Positions 52,877 to 61,721 of a DNA stretch of 64,000 nt are shown one piece after another (position 1 is the first letter of the stretch; each line of letters starts with the position of its first letter). The stretch is from the NCBI RefSeq assembly GCF_003415675.1, contig NZ_QFZK01000009.1, forward strand, positions 62,001-126,000, in the 5' to 3' direction. The DNA is from Rhodoferax lacus. GTDB taxonomy: Bacteria; Pseudomonadota; Gammaproteobacteria; Burkholderiales; Burkholderiaceae_C. The translations under genes and the position numbers were made by a program. The notes under the pieces are model-generated. The model saw nothing but the letters and a program-made list of their open reading frames with translations. It did no database searches and was not told the origin of the DNA.

Positions 52877-53935
52877 GTGAGTATCCAGACCGACGATTTT
52901 TCCTCCGCACCGCCTCTGCGCATGGTGTCTGCAGCCCCGACATCCCCGCAGGAGGAGGCCATTGAGCGCGCCCTGCGGCCCAAGCTGCTCGACGAGTATG
53001 TGGGCCAGGCCAAGGTGCGTGAGCAGTTGGAAATTTTCATAGGTGCGGCCAAGATGCGCTCGGAAGCGCTGGACCATGTGCTGCTGTTTGGTCCGCCGGG
53101 CCTTGGCAAGACCACGCTATCGCACATCATTGCGCATGAACTCGGGGTCAATTTGCGCCAGACCAGTGGCCCGGTGCTGGAAAAGCCCAAGGACCTGGCC
53201 GCCCTGCTGACCAACCTGGAAAAGAACGACGTTCTTTTCATCGACGAGATCCACCGCCTCTCTCCCGTGGTGGAAGAAATCCTCTACCCCGCACTGGAAG
53301 ACTACAAGATCGACATCATGATTGGCGAAGGCCCGGCCGCCCGCTCCATCAAGCTCGATCTGCAGCCCTTCACCCTGGTAGGTGCCACCACCCGCGCGGG
53401 CATGCTCACCAACCCCTTGCGCGACCGCTTCGGCATCGTGGCGCGGCTGGAGTTTTATACCTCGCAGGAGCTGCTGCGCATCGTCACCCGCAGCGCCGGC
53501 CTGCTCAAGGTGCCCATGGACGAGGACGGCGGCTTTGAGATTGCCCGCCGCTCGCGCGGCACTCCGCGCATTGCCAACCGCCTGCTGCGCCGCGTGCGCG
53601 ACTATGCCGACGTCAAAGGCAAAGGACTGATTGACCTGGACATTGCCAACCGGGCGCTGGCCATGCTGGACGTAGACCCGCAAGGCTTTGACCTGATGGA
53701 CCGCAAGCTGCTTGAGGCCGTGATCCATCGCTTTGATGGCGGCCCGGTGGGCCTGGACAATATTGCTGCCAGCATTGGTGAAGAGCGCGAAACCATTGAA
53801 GACGTGATTGAGCCCTATCTGATCCAGCAGGGTTTTTTGCAGCGCACCCCGCGTGGCCGCATTGCCACGATGGCCGCCTATCGGCACCTGGGCGTGACTG
53901 CGCCACAGCGCGACAGCGAACTGCCCGGCATCTGA
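52877..53935 (+). CDS. ruvB: Holliday junction branch migration helicase RuvB
   Basis: 352 aa from GTG 52877. AAA+ motor with Walker [16 protein letters not shown], Walker [20 protein letters not shown] and sensor residues [15 protein letters not shown]. The C-terminal winged helix ([17 protein letters not shown]) contacts DNA. Its stop lies one base before the 5-FCL gene. The usual ruvC-ruvA-ruvB order is interrupted here by carbonic anhydrase. Confidence 0.95.
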   Translation: MSIQTDDFSSAPPLRMVSAAPTSPQEEAIERALRPKLLDEYVGQAKVREQLEIFIGAAKMRSEALDHVLLFGPPGLGKTTLSHIIAHELGVNLRQTSGPVLEKPKDLAALLTNLEKNDVLFIDEIHRLSPVVEEILYPALEDYKIDIMIGEGPAARSIKLDLQPFTLVGATTRAGMLTNPLRDRFGIVARLEFYTSQELLRIVTRSAGLLKVPMDEDGGFEIARRSRGTPRIANRLLRRVRDYADVKGKGLIDLDIANRALAMLDVDPQGFDLMDRKLLEAVIHRFDGGPVGLDNIAASIGEERETIEDVIEPYLIQQGFLQRTPRGRIATMAAYRHLGVTAPQRDSELPGI

Positions 53936-53936
53936 C

Positions 53937-54509
53937 ATGCAGGCCGACGACATCAAGGCCTGGAAGGCTGCCCTGCGCAAGGAACTGCTGGAGCGGCGCC
54001 AGGCCGTCTCAGACGCCGACCGCAAGGCGTGGAACACCGCCATCACCCGCCATCTGGTGGACGGCTTTCCGCAGCTGGCAAGCATGACCATTGGCATCTA
54101 CTGGCCGTTTCAGGGAGAGTTTGACCCGCGCAACGCCATGCGCCAATTCCGTGAACGGGGTGCCACCTCAGCCTTGCCGGAGGTCGTGCAGAAGGCCGCC
54201 CCCCTGCGCTTCAAACGTTGGTGGCCCGGCGTGGCCATGGCCCGCGGCGTCTATGACATCCCGGTGCCGCACGGTACCGAGGTGGTGCAGCCCGAGGCAT
54301 TCATCATGCCGCCGGTAGGGTTTGACGCGCAGGGTTTTCGCCTGGGTTATGGCGGCGGGTTTTACGACCGCACGCTGGCCAGCATCACACCGCGCCCGCT
54401 CACCATCGGCGTGGCCTTTGAGCTGTCGCGCGTGGACAGCATCCGTCCGCAAAGCTTCGACCTGGCCATGGACTACGTGGTCACCGAGCGCGGTATCTTC
54501 AAGACCTAG
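53937..54509 (+). CDS. 5-formyltetrahydrofolate cyclo-ligase
   Basis: 190 aa. Converts 5-formyl-THF to 5,10-methenyl-THF using ATP. The hallmark GYGGGFYDRTL near residue 138 and the upstream IYWPFQGEFDPR and ALPEVVQKAAPLRF are seen. It starts one base after the ruvB stop, so it is translationally close to ruvB; its end overlaps the MBL hydrolase gene by 4 bp tail to tail. Confidence 0.9.
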   Translation: MQADDIKAWKAALRKELLERRQAVSDADRKAWNTAITRHLVDGFPQLASMTIGIYWPFQGEFDPRNAMRQFRERGATSALPEVVQKAAPLRFKRWWPGVAMARGVYDIPVPHGTEVVQPEAFIMPPVGFDAQGFRLGYGGGFYDRTLASITPRPLTIGVAFELSRVDSIRPQSFDLAMDYVVTERGIFKT

Positions 54510-55147
54510 ACTGCGTCGGCCACATAAGGGTTGCTGCGGCGCTCGCGCCCGAAGCTGCTCTCCGGCCCGTGCCCGGGGATGAACACTGTCTGGTCGCCCA
54601 TGGGCCAGAGCCGCTGCTTGATGCTGGCAATCAGCGTGTCGTGGTCGCCCTGCGGAAAGTCTGTGCGGCCAATCGAGCCCGCAAACAGCACATCTCCCAC
54701 AAAGGCACGGTTGGTCTCCTGAGAATAGAAAACCACGTGGCCTGGCGTGTGGCCCGGGCAATGGCGCACTTGGAGCGTGCTGTTGCCAATGGCCACCGTA
54801 TCGCCATCTTTGAGCCAGCGCGTCGGCGTAAACACTTCAGCATGGGGAAAACCAAATTGCTTGCCCTGCGCGGCCAGTCCATCAATCCAGAACTGGTCGC
54901 CTGGATGCGGGCCGATGATGGGCAGGTCCAGTTGCTTCGAGAGTTCAGCCGTGCCACCTGCGTGGTCGATGTGCGCATGCGTCAGCCATATCTGCTCTAG
55001 CTTCAATCCCAGGCGCTTCACCTCGGCAAGGATGCGCGGCAAGTCGCCACCCGGGTCTATGACGGCTGCTTGCAGGGTCTGGTCGCACCAGACCAGCGAG
55101 CAATTTTGTTGGAAGGGGGTGACGGGGACGGTGAGGTATTGCAGCAT
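54506..55147 (-). CDS. MBL-fold metallo-hydrolase (glyoxalase II-like)
   Basis: 213 aa. Binuclear metal motif LTHAHIDHAGG near 55-65, further ligands in VRHCPGHTPGHV (His 133 area) and VGDVLFAGSIGRTDFPQGD. The short C-terminal domain and the absence of the glyoxalase II substrate helix make it a YcbL-like hydrolase rather than GloB. Acts on thioesters in the cytosol. Confidence 0.87.
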   Translation of the reverse strand: MLQYLTVPVTPFQQNCSLVWCDQTLQAAVIDPGGDLPRILAEVKRLGLKLEQIWLTHAHIDHAGGTAELSKQLDLPIIGPHPGDQFWIDGLAAQGKQFGFPHAEVFTPTRWLKDGDTVAIGNSTLQVRHCPGHTPGHVVFYSQETNRAFVGDVLFAGSIGRTDFPQGDHDTLIASIKQRLWPMGDQTVFIPGHGPESSFGRERRSNPYVADAV

Positions 55148-55611
55148 GCCGAATGATACCTTTTGCCCCTGTTTTCAAACTCTGTCCAACGAAGGACAAA
55201 GTGCCACTTGCTGTGTCAAAGAGGCATCCATAGTCGGCCGGTAACAAAAATATTCTGATCCGTTGAGAACCAGTGTCCGCGTCGCTCTTCACAGCGGCAG
55301 GCCCATTGAAAGATCCCCCGTGGTGTATGGACGCGGGGCTCAACTCCCAATCCCCACACCGTGGCCGCGTCGTTTGCATGACAGGCCTCAAGCAGGCGCG
55401 TTGCCACGCTGCGGCATGCCTGTGGTCAGCCCACTTTGGTTGCCCCGGATGGTTTGCTTTGGGAATGAGCGGATGGGTATTTGAAATGGTTTCTTCTTCA
55501 GCACATTTTTAAACAGGTGAAGGTTTTGGTAGTCATGGTCATAGCAAACACGAGGGTCAGTCAGCAGCTTCGGGAAGGCTCGGTGCTGCGCCTTTTTTGC
55601 GAGTTGGGCAC
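55148..55611. other. 464-bp intergenic region before the type VI secretion cluster
   Basis: No convincing gene on either strand; the short open frames here have no ribosome site or family features. Moderately AT-rich in its first 120 bp and last 130 bp, with an imperfect inverted repeat near 55318-55365 (GGTGT/ACACC). It must contain the promoter for clpV and perhaps one for the MBL gene; no sigma-54-type GG-N10-GC element could be matched. Confidence 0.5.
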
Positions 55612-58311
55612 ATGAACATTCCCCGCCGCGTCCTGTTTGGCAAGCTCAACACCGAGCTGTTTCGCGCCATCGAATCGGCCACCGCCTTTGCCAAATTGCG
55701 TGGCAACCCCTATGTGGAAGTGGTGCACTGGCTGCACCAACTGTGGCAGGCGCCGGGTGGCGACGTACACCGCATTGCGCAGCACTATGGGATGGACGCC
55801 GCCCAACTGGAAAAAGACCTGACGGTGGCACTGGCCCAGTTGCCCAACGGCGCCAGTGGCCTCAACGACTTCAGCCACCAGATTGAAAGCGCCATCGAGC
55901 GCGCCTGGGTCTTTGCCAGCCTGTCCATGAACGAGCGGCGCATACGCGGCGCCTGGCTGCTGGCAGCCATGCTGCAAACGCCCGAGCTGCGCCGGTTGAT
56001 CTTGGGCATTTCGCCCGCCTTCCAAAAGATTCCTCCGCTGCAAGCCAGCGCTGACTTTGCACTGCTGGTTGCAGGCTCGCGCGAAGATGCAGATGCCGCA
56101 CTGGCCGACACCGATTTGCCCGACGCGGTGCCCGGCGAAGCCAGTGGCGCCATGGAAGCGGCAAACGACGGCAAGTCGGCCCTGGCCAGGTACTGCACCG
56201 ACCTCACGGCGCTGGCCCGCGAGGGCCGCATAGACCCGGTGATTGGCCGCGAACACGAAATCCGCACCATGGTCGACATCCTGCTGCGCCGTCGCCAGAA
56301 CAACCCGCTGCTCACCGGCGAAGCCGGTGTGGGCAAGACGGCGGTGGTGGAGGGGTTGGCGCTGGCCGTTGCCAGCGGCAAGGTGCCGCCAGCGCTGCAT
56401 GCCGTGCGCATGCTCAGCCTGGATGTGGGCGCGCTGCTGGCCGGTTCCAGCATGCGCGGCGAGTTTGAGTCGCGCCTCAAGGCAGTGCTCAAGGAGGCAA
56501 CCGACTCGGCCCAACCGGTCATCCTGTTTGTGGACGAGGTGCACACGCTGGTGGGCGCCGGTGGCCAGGCGGGCACGGGCGATGCGGCCAATCTGTTCAA
56601 ACCCGCGCTGGCACGCGGCGCCCTGCGCACCATCGGTGCCACCACCTGGTCCGAATACAAAAAGCACATCGAGAAAGACCCGGCCCTCACCCGGCGCTTC
56701 CAGGTGCTGCAAATCCTGGAGCCGCAAGAGGCCGCAGCCATCGCCATGGTGCGCGGCCTGGTGCCTGCCTTTGCCAGGCACCACGGCGTGGCCATCCTGG
56801 ATGAGGCCGTGCGCGCCGCGGTCACCCTGTCGCACCGCTACATTCCGGCGCGCCAGTTGCCCGACAAGGCCATCAGCCTGCTCGACACGGCCTGCGCCCG
56901 TGTGGCCATGTCGCTGCACACCCCCTCGCGTGAACTGCAAGACCTGCAGGCCCGCCTGGCCGCGCTGGACGGCGAGTGTGATCTGCTTGCCCAAGAGGCG
57001 GCCATGGGCAAAGACCGCAGTACCGCGTTGGCGGAACTACAGGCAGAGCGCGCGGTGGCAGACGCCACCCAAACACAGCTTGCCCAGACCAGTGCCGCAG
57101 AGTCCGCACTGAGCACCGCCATCCTCGCCAAGCGCCAAGAGTTGCAGCAGCCCACCCGTGTGGACGCCAGGCAAACGCTGACGCAGGAACTGCAAACGCT
57201 GGAGCGTGAATTTGCGGCTCTGCAGGGCGACAAGCCGCGCATCCATACCGAGGTGGACGCGCGCGTCATCGCCGCCATCGTGGCCGACTGGACCGGCATC
57301 CCAGTGGGCCGCATGGTGCGTGACGACGTGGCTGCGGTCATGTCGCTGGAGGCCCAGTTGCAAAAGCGGGTGGTCGGTCAAGACCCGGCGCTGCGGCAGA
57401 TTGCGCAGCAGGTCAAAACCGCGCGGGCCCGGTTGGCCGACCCCAACAAACCGCTGGGCACATTTCTGCTGGTGGGTCCCTCCGGCGTGGGCAAAACAGA
57501 GACGGCGCTGGCGCTGGCACAGGCCGTCTATGGCGGTGAGCACAACCTCATCAGCATCAACATGAGCGAGTACCAGGAGGCACATACCGTCTCCAGCCTC
57601 AAGGGCTCGCCCCCGGGTTACGTGGGCTATGGCGAGGGCGGTGTGCTGACCGAGGCCGTGCGCCGCAGACCCTACAGCGTGATCCTGCTGGACGAGGTGG
57701 AAAAGGCCCACCCCGATGTGCATGAAGTCTTCTACCAGGTGCTTGACAAGGGCTGGATGGAAGACGGCGAGGGGCGTGTCATCGACTTCAAGAACACCCT
57801 GATCCTGCTCACCAGCAACACCGGCTCCGAGCTGATCAGCCAGGTCTGCGAAGACCCGGAGCTGGCACCGGAACCCGCAGCCCTGGTGGACCTGCTGCAG
57901 CCCGAACTGCGCAAGGTCTTCCCGGCGGCCTTTTTGGGGCGCCTGTCGGTGGTGCCGTATCTGCCACTGTCCAGCGCGTTGCTGGAAAGCATTGTGGAAC
58001 TGCAACTGGCCAAGGTGGTGGCGCGCATGCAGGAGCAGCACGGCATTGCCCTGAGCTGCACCGCCGCCGCCACGGCCCACATCGTCAGCCAGTGCGGTAC
58101 GCACGAAACCGGCGCGCGGCGCATCAACCAGTTCATAGAGCGCCATGTGCTCACCCAGTTGGCCCAGGCCTGGCTGCAGGCCATGCAGGACCACGTGGTG
58201 ATCCGCCGCATGGTGTTGCAGGCGGCCTCCGAGCCCCGCGGAGCCAGTGCAACAGGTCTTTCACTGCCAGCTACGGCAGGCCTGCAGCTGCAAATTTTTG
58301 GGGATGCGTGA
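55612..58311 (+). CDS. clpV: Type VI secretion ATPase ClpV/TssH
   Basis: 899 aa from ATG 55612; a TTG five codons upstream has no better signal. Clp N-domain (1-150) is followed by AAA1 with Walker A GEAGVGKTA at about 236, a coiled M-domain (about 440-550) and AAA2 with Walker A GPSGVGKTE near 622, Walker B VILLDEVEKAHPDVHEVF and a C-terminal D2-small domain. ClpV unfolds contracted TssB/TssC sheaths so the machine can be reused. It is the first gene of the T6SS run; tssB follows after 131 bp. Confidence 0.93.
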   Translation: MNIPRRVLFGKLNTELFRAIESATAFAKLRGNPYVEVVHWLHQLWQAPGGDVHRIAQHYGMDAAQLEKDLTVALAQLPNGASGLNDFSHQIESAIERAWVFASLSMNERRIRGAWLLAAMLQTPELRRLILGISPAFQKIPPLQASADFALLVAGSREDADAALADTDLPDAVPGEASGAMEAANDGKSALARYCTDLTALAREGRIDPVIGREHEIRTMVDILLRRRQNNPLLTGEAGVGKTAVVEGLALAVASGKVPPALHAVRMLSLDVGALLAGSSMRGEFESRLKAVLKEATDSAQPVILFVDEVHTLVGAGGQAGTGDAANLFKPALARGALRTIGATTWSEYKKHIEKDPALTRRFQVLQILEPQEAAAIAMVRGLVPAFARHHGVAILDEAVRAAVTLSHRYIPARQLPDKAISLLDTACARVAMSLHTPSRELQDLQARLAALDGECDLLAQEAAMGKDRSTALAELQAERAVADATQTQLAQTSAAESALSTAILAKRQELQQPTRVDARQTLTQELQTLEREFAALQGDKPRIHTEVDARVIAAIVADWTGIPVGRMVRDDVAAVMSLEAQLQKRVVGQDPALRQIAQQVKTARARLADPNKPLGTFLLVGPSGVGKTETALALAQAVYGGEHNLISINMSEYQEAHTVSSLKGSPPGYVGYGEGGVLTEAVRRRPYSVILLDEVEKAHPDVHEVFYQVLDKGWMEDGEGRVIDFKNTLILLTSNTGSELISQVCEDPELAPEPAALVDLLQPELRKVFPAAFLGRLSVVPYLPLSSALLESIVELQLAKVVARMQEQHGIALSCTAAATAHIVSQCGTHETGARRINQFIERHVLTQLAQAWLQAMQDHVVIRRMVLQAASEPRGASATGLSLPATAGLQLQIFGDA

Positions 58312-58442
58312 GGCACTGCCATGCGTCTATTTGTCCCAACCCCTCACCTCTGCCTGGCACGAACCCTCGTGCGTGGCGGACTTCAACCGGCCGGTCTGGG
58401 TGGCCCGGTCAATCCGCTTCTTATCAACCTGAAGGAATCACT

Positions 58443-58961
58443 ATGAGTGCCAGCAACAGCAGTCAGAAATTCATTGCGCGCAACCGTGCTCCACGCGTGC
58501 AAATTGAATATGACGTGGAAATCTACGGTAGCGAAAAAAAGATAGAGTTGCCCTTTGTGATGGGTGTCCTGGCCGATCTGTCGGGCAAACCTGTCGAGCC
58601 TCTTCCCGGCGTGGAAGACCGCAAGTTTCTTGAGATCGATATCGACAATTTCGACGAGCGCATGAAGGCCATCGCACCGCGCGTGGCCTTCAGTGTGCCC
58701 AACACCCTGACCGGCGAAGGCCATGTCATGGTCGACATTACTTTCGAGAGCATGGACGATTTCTCGCCCGCCACCGTGGCCAACAAGGTCGATGCACTCA
58801 AGCAACTGCTGGATGCGCGCACCCAGCTCTCCAACCTGCAGACCTATATGGATGGCAAGGCCGGAGCCGAAGACTTGGTGCGCAAGCTGCTGGGCGACCC
58901 GGCCCTGATGAAGTCGCTGGCCTCTGCACCCAAGCCTGCAGCCCAGGAACTCCATTCCTGA
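58443..58961 (+). CDS. tssB: Type VI secretion sheath protein TssB
   Basis: 172 aa from ATG 58443 with GGAA about 8 bp upstream. Characteristic VQIEYDVEIYGSEKKIELPFVMGVLADLSG followed by KFLEIDIDNFDERM, and the C-terminal helix TQLSNLQTYMDGKAGAEDLV. With TssC it builds the contractile sheath. Transcribed with tssC 56 bp downstream. Confidence 0.95.
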   Translation: MSASNSSQKFIARNRAPRVQIEYDVEIYGSEKKIELPFVMGVLADLSGKPVEPLPGVEDRKFLEIDIDNFDERMKAIAPRVAFSVPNTLTGEGHVMVDITFESMDDFSPATVANKVDALKQLLDARTQLSNLQTYMDGKAGAEDLVRKLLGDPALMKSLASAPKPAAQELHS

Positions 58962-59017
58962 TGGACGCAGGTCTGCACACCGCATCGATCAACCCCTAGA
59001 CCCAAGGACATCCATCC

Positions 59018-60511
59018 ATGACCACCCAAACTGCTGTTTCTGGCAGCTCCACCCAGTACGCCGATCCCAGCGTCTTCACCGGCCTTTTGGACCGTGAATT
59101 CAAACCCAAGGGCGAGCAACAGCGCGAAGCCGTAGAGGCTGCCGTGCGCACCCTGGCCCAACAGGCGCTGGGCAACACCGTCACCATGAGCGACGACGCT
59201 TACGCCAGCATTGAAGCCATCATTGCCGAGATCGACCACAAGCTCACCGGGCAGATCAATCTGATCATGCACCACGCTGATTTCCAGCGCGTGGAGTCAG
59301 CTTGGCGCGGCCTGGACCATTTGGTGTCCAACACCGAAACCGACGAAATGCTCAAGATACGTTTCATGGATGTGGGCAAGAGCGAACTGCGCCGCACCTT
59401 GCGCCGTTACAAGGGCGTGGCTTGGGACCAAAGCCCGCTGTTCAAGCGCCTGTACGAAGAAGAGTACGGTCAGCTCGGCGGCGAGCCCTATGGCTGCCTG
59501 GTGGCCGACTACTACTTTGACCACACCCCGCCCGACGTAGAACTGCTGGGCGCCATGGCCAAGATTGCCTCTGCTGCCCACGCCCCCTTTATTGCCGGCG
59601 CCGCACCCAGCACGCTGCAAATGGACTCGTGGCAGGAACTGGCCAACCCGCGCGATCTGGCCAAGATCACCGGCAACCAGGACCACGCTGCGTGGGCCTC
59701 GCTGCGCGCCACCGAAGACGCGCGCTATGTGGGCCTGTGCATGCCGCGCTTCCTGGGTCGCTTGCCTTACGGCGCCAAGACCAACCCGGTGGACGCCTTC
59801 AACTTTGAAGAAGACACCCAGGGCGCAGACCACAAAAACTACGTCTGGAACAACGCCGCCTACGCCATGGCCGTCAACATCAACCGCAGCTTCAAGCTCT
59901 ACGGCTGGTGCACCATGATCCGCGGTGTGGAGTCCGGTGGCACGGTGGAAAACCTGCCCTGCCATACCTTCCCCACGGACGACGGCGGCTTTGACATGAA
60001 GTGCCCCACCGAAATCGCTATTTCGGACCGCCGCGAGGCAGAACTGGCCCGGGCTGGCTTCATCCCGTTGGTGCACCGCAAAGGCACCGACCACGCCACC
60101 TTCATCGGTGCGCAGTCCCTGCAAAAGCCGCAGGAATACATGGATGCCGATGCCACGGCCAATGCCAACCTGTCGGCCCGCCTGCCTTACCTGTTTGCCA
60201 GCACGCGCTTTGCGCACTACCTCAAGTCCATCGTGCGCGACAAGGTGGGTGCCTTCAAGGAACGCGAGGAAATGCAGACCTGGCTCAACGGCTGGATCAT
60301 GAATTACGTGGATGCCGACCCCGCCAACTCCAGCCACGAAACCAAGGCCCGCCGCCCCCTGGCTGCAGCCGAAGTGGTGGTGGAAGACCTGGAAGGCAAC
60401 CCCGGCTTCTACAGCGCCAAGTTCTTCCTGCGCCCGCACTTCCAGCTTGAAGGCCTGACGGTCAGCCTGCGCCTGGTGGCCAAGCTGCCCTCGGTCAAGG
60501 CTGCTGCCTGA
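59018..60511 (+). CDS. tssC: Type VI secretion sheath protein TssC
   Basis: 497 aa. Signature segments: QINLIMHHADFQRVESAWRGLDHLV, LRRTLRRYKGVAWDQSPLFKRLYEEEYG, PFGAMVGDY-type replaced by PYGCLVADYYFDHTPPD, and the C-terminal NPGFYSAKFFLRPHFQLEGL. Sheath lattice partner of TssB; contraction drives the Hcp tube. High conservation supports a working apparatus. Confidence 0.95.
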   Translation: MTTQTAVSGSSTQYADPSVFTGLLDREFKPKGEQQREAVEAAVRTLAQQALGNTVTMSDDAYASIEAIIAEIDHKLTGQINLIMHHADFQRVESAWRGLDHLVSNTETDEMLKIRFMDVGKSELRRTLRRYKGVAWDQSPLFKRLYEEEYGQLGGEPYGCLVADYYFDHTPPDVELLGAMAKIASAAHAPFIAGAAPSTLQMDSWQELANPRDLAKITGNQDHAAWASLRATEDARYVGLCMPRFLGRLPYGAKTNPVDAFNFEEDTQGADHKNYVWNNAAYAMAVNINRSFKLYGWCTMIRGVESGGTVENLPCHTFPTDDGGFDMKCPTEIAISDRREAELARAGFIPLVHRKGTDHATFIGAQSLQKPQEYMDADATANANLSARLPYLFASTRFAHYLKSIVRDKVGAFKEREEMQTWLNGWIMNYVDADPANSSHETKARRPLAAAEVVVEDLEGNPGFYSAKFFLRPHFQLEGLTVSLRLVAKLPSVKAAA

Positions 60512-60560
60512 TCCCCATTTCGCAACTTTCTTATTCAATTTTTAACTGGAGAACCTTTCA

Positions 60561-61043
60561 ATGGCACAAGACATCTTTTTGAAAATCGGCGGCATCGACG
60601 GCGAAAGCCAGGACTCCGCGCACAAGAACGAAATCGATGTGAGCAGCTGGAGCTGGCAGGTCCTGCAAGAGTCCAACATGCACCAGGGCTCGGGTGGCGG
60701 CTCCGGCAAGGCCACTGTGCGCGACCTGAGCTTCGTGCACAACGTGGACCGTTCCAGCCCCAACCTGATGAAGTTCTGCCTGACCGGCAAGCACATCGCC
60801 GAAGCCAAGCTCACTGTGCGCAAGGCCGGCGGCAGCCCGTTGGAGTACCTGAAGATCACCATGACCGATGTGGTGATCACCAACGTGCAGCCCTCGGGTA
60901 TGTCCAGCGACGAGACCATCAAGGAGCAGGTCAGCATGTCCTTCGCCAAGGTCAAGCAGGAATACACCGTGCAAAACCAGCAGGGTGGCTCTGGCGGTGC
61001 GGTGACCGCTGGCTTCGACATCAAGCTCAACAAGGAAGCCTGA
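60561..61043 (+). CDS. hcp: Type VI secretion tube protein Hcp/TssD
   Basis: 160 aa. MAQDIFLKIGGIDGESQD then INVSSWSW-type segment (IDVSSWSWQVLQESNMH) and the beta-barrel LTVRKAGGSPLEYLKITMTDVVITNV place it in the Hcp1 family. Hexameric rings stack to the inner tube and also leave the cell. A G/C-rich palindrome directly after the stop could lower downstream expression, common after hcp. Confidence 0.95.
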   Translation: MAQDIFLKIGGIDGESQDSAHKNEIDVSSWSWQVLQESNMHQGSGGGSGKATVRDLSFVHNVDRSSPNLMKFCLTGKHIAEAKLTVRKAGGSPLEYLKITMTDVVITNVQPSGMSSDETIKEQVSMSFAKVKQEYTVQNQQGGSGGAVTAGFDIKLNKEA

Positions 61044-61141
61044 TTCTGAAAACCCCCGGGGGGCTGTTGCTCTCCGGGTGTTGGCAGACCTTGCCCCCTG
61101 CAAATTGCCTCAACACATTGCCCCAAGCGATCGGAGCGGAC

Positions 61142-61696
61142 ATGGACCCACTGTTGTCAAACCTGCCAGCCAGCGCTGCACGTTGCATTGCAAAGCTGCT
61201 GCGCCTGGGTGTGCTCGCCTCGTTGCTGGGCTGGTGCTGCATGGTGCCCGCGCATGCGCAGGAGGCCAAGGAGCAGACCAAGCTGATGCTCAGTATCGAG
61301 GCGGCACCCGGCGTCAACCCGGACACCAGCCTGCGGCCTTCGCCCATCAAGGTGCGCATCTACGAACTCAAGGATGCGAGCGCGTTTTCCGAAGCCGACT
61401 ACTTCAGCCTGGACACCTCTGACAAGATCGCGCTGGCCGCCGACATGCTGGCCAAGGACGAGTTCATTCTGCGCCCGGGTGAGAGCCGCAGCATCGAGCG
61501 CAAAAGCAATGCCCAGACCACGGCCATTGGCGTGCTGGCGGGCTACCGCGATCTGCCCAACGCCACCTGGCGCACCACCTACAAGCTCAAGGAGGCGCCC
61601 GCCGCTTCCTGGATGCGCATGCTGCTACCGGCCAACCGCGCCGAGCTGCTGATCCAGCTGCAGCCGCAAGGCATTGCAGTCATCGAAAAGCCCTGA
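61142..61696 (+). CDS. tssJ: Type VI secretion outer-membrane protein TssJ
   Basis: 184 aa from ATG 61142. The TssJ core is clear: LMLSIEAAPGVNPDTSLRPSPIKVRIYELKD, SEADYFSLDT, LRPGESRSIERKS. TssJ normally is an outer-membrane lipoprotein docking TssM. Here the signal region is 40 residues long, its Cys pair sits in LLGWCCM rather than a consensus lipobox (Trp before Cys), and a type I site PAHA-QE follows, so lipidation is doubtful. tssL starts 25 bp downstream; tssK, which usually lies between, is absent. Confidence 0.85.
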   Translation: MDPLLSNLPASAARCIAKLLRLGVLASLLGWCCMVPAHAQEAKEQTKLMLSIEAAPGVNPDTSLRPSPIKVRIYELKDASAFSEADYFSLDTSDKIALAADMLAKDEFILRPGESRSIERKSNAQTTAIGVLAGYRDLPNATWRTTYKLKEAPAASWMRMLLPANRAELLIQLQPQGIAVIEKP

Positions 61697-61721
61697 GGCC
61701 CACCCAAACCCAAAGGATCGT

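Noticed and set aside
55318..55365. tmRNA- or tRNA-like text in the gap before clpV
   Set aside because: A few familiar bases (GCTCAACTCCC) but no acceptor stem, no CCA and no full cloverleaf or tag ORF.
58353..58372. TGGCAC-containing stretch before tssB as a sigma-54 promoter
   Set aside because: The -12 element lacks the TTGC/GC dinucleotide at the required spacing.
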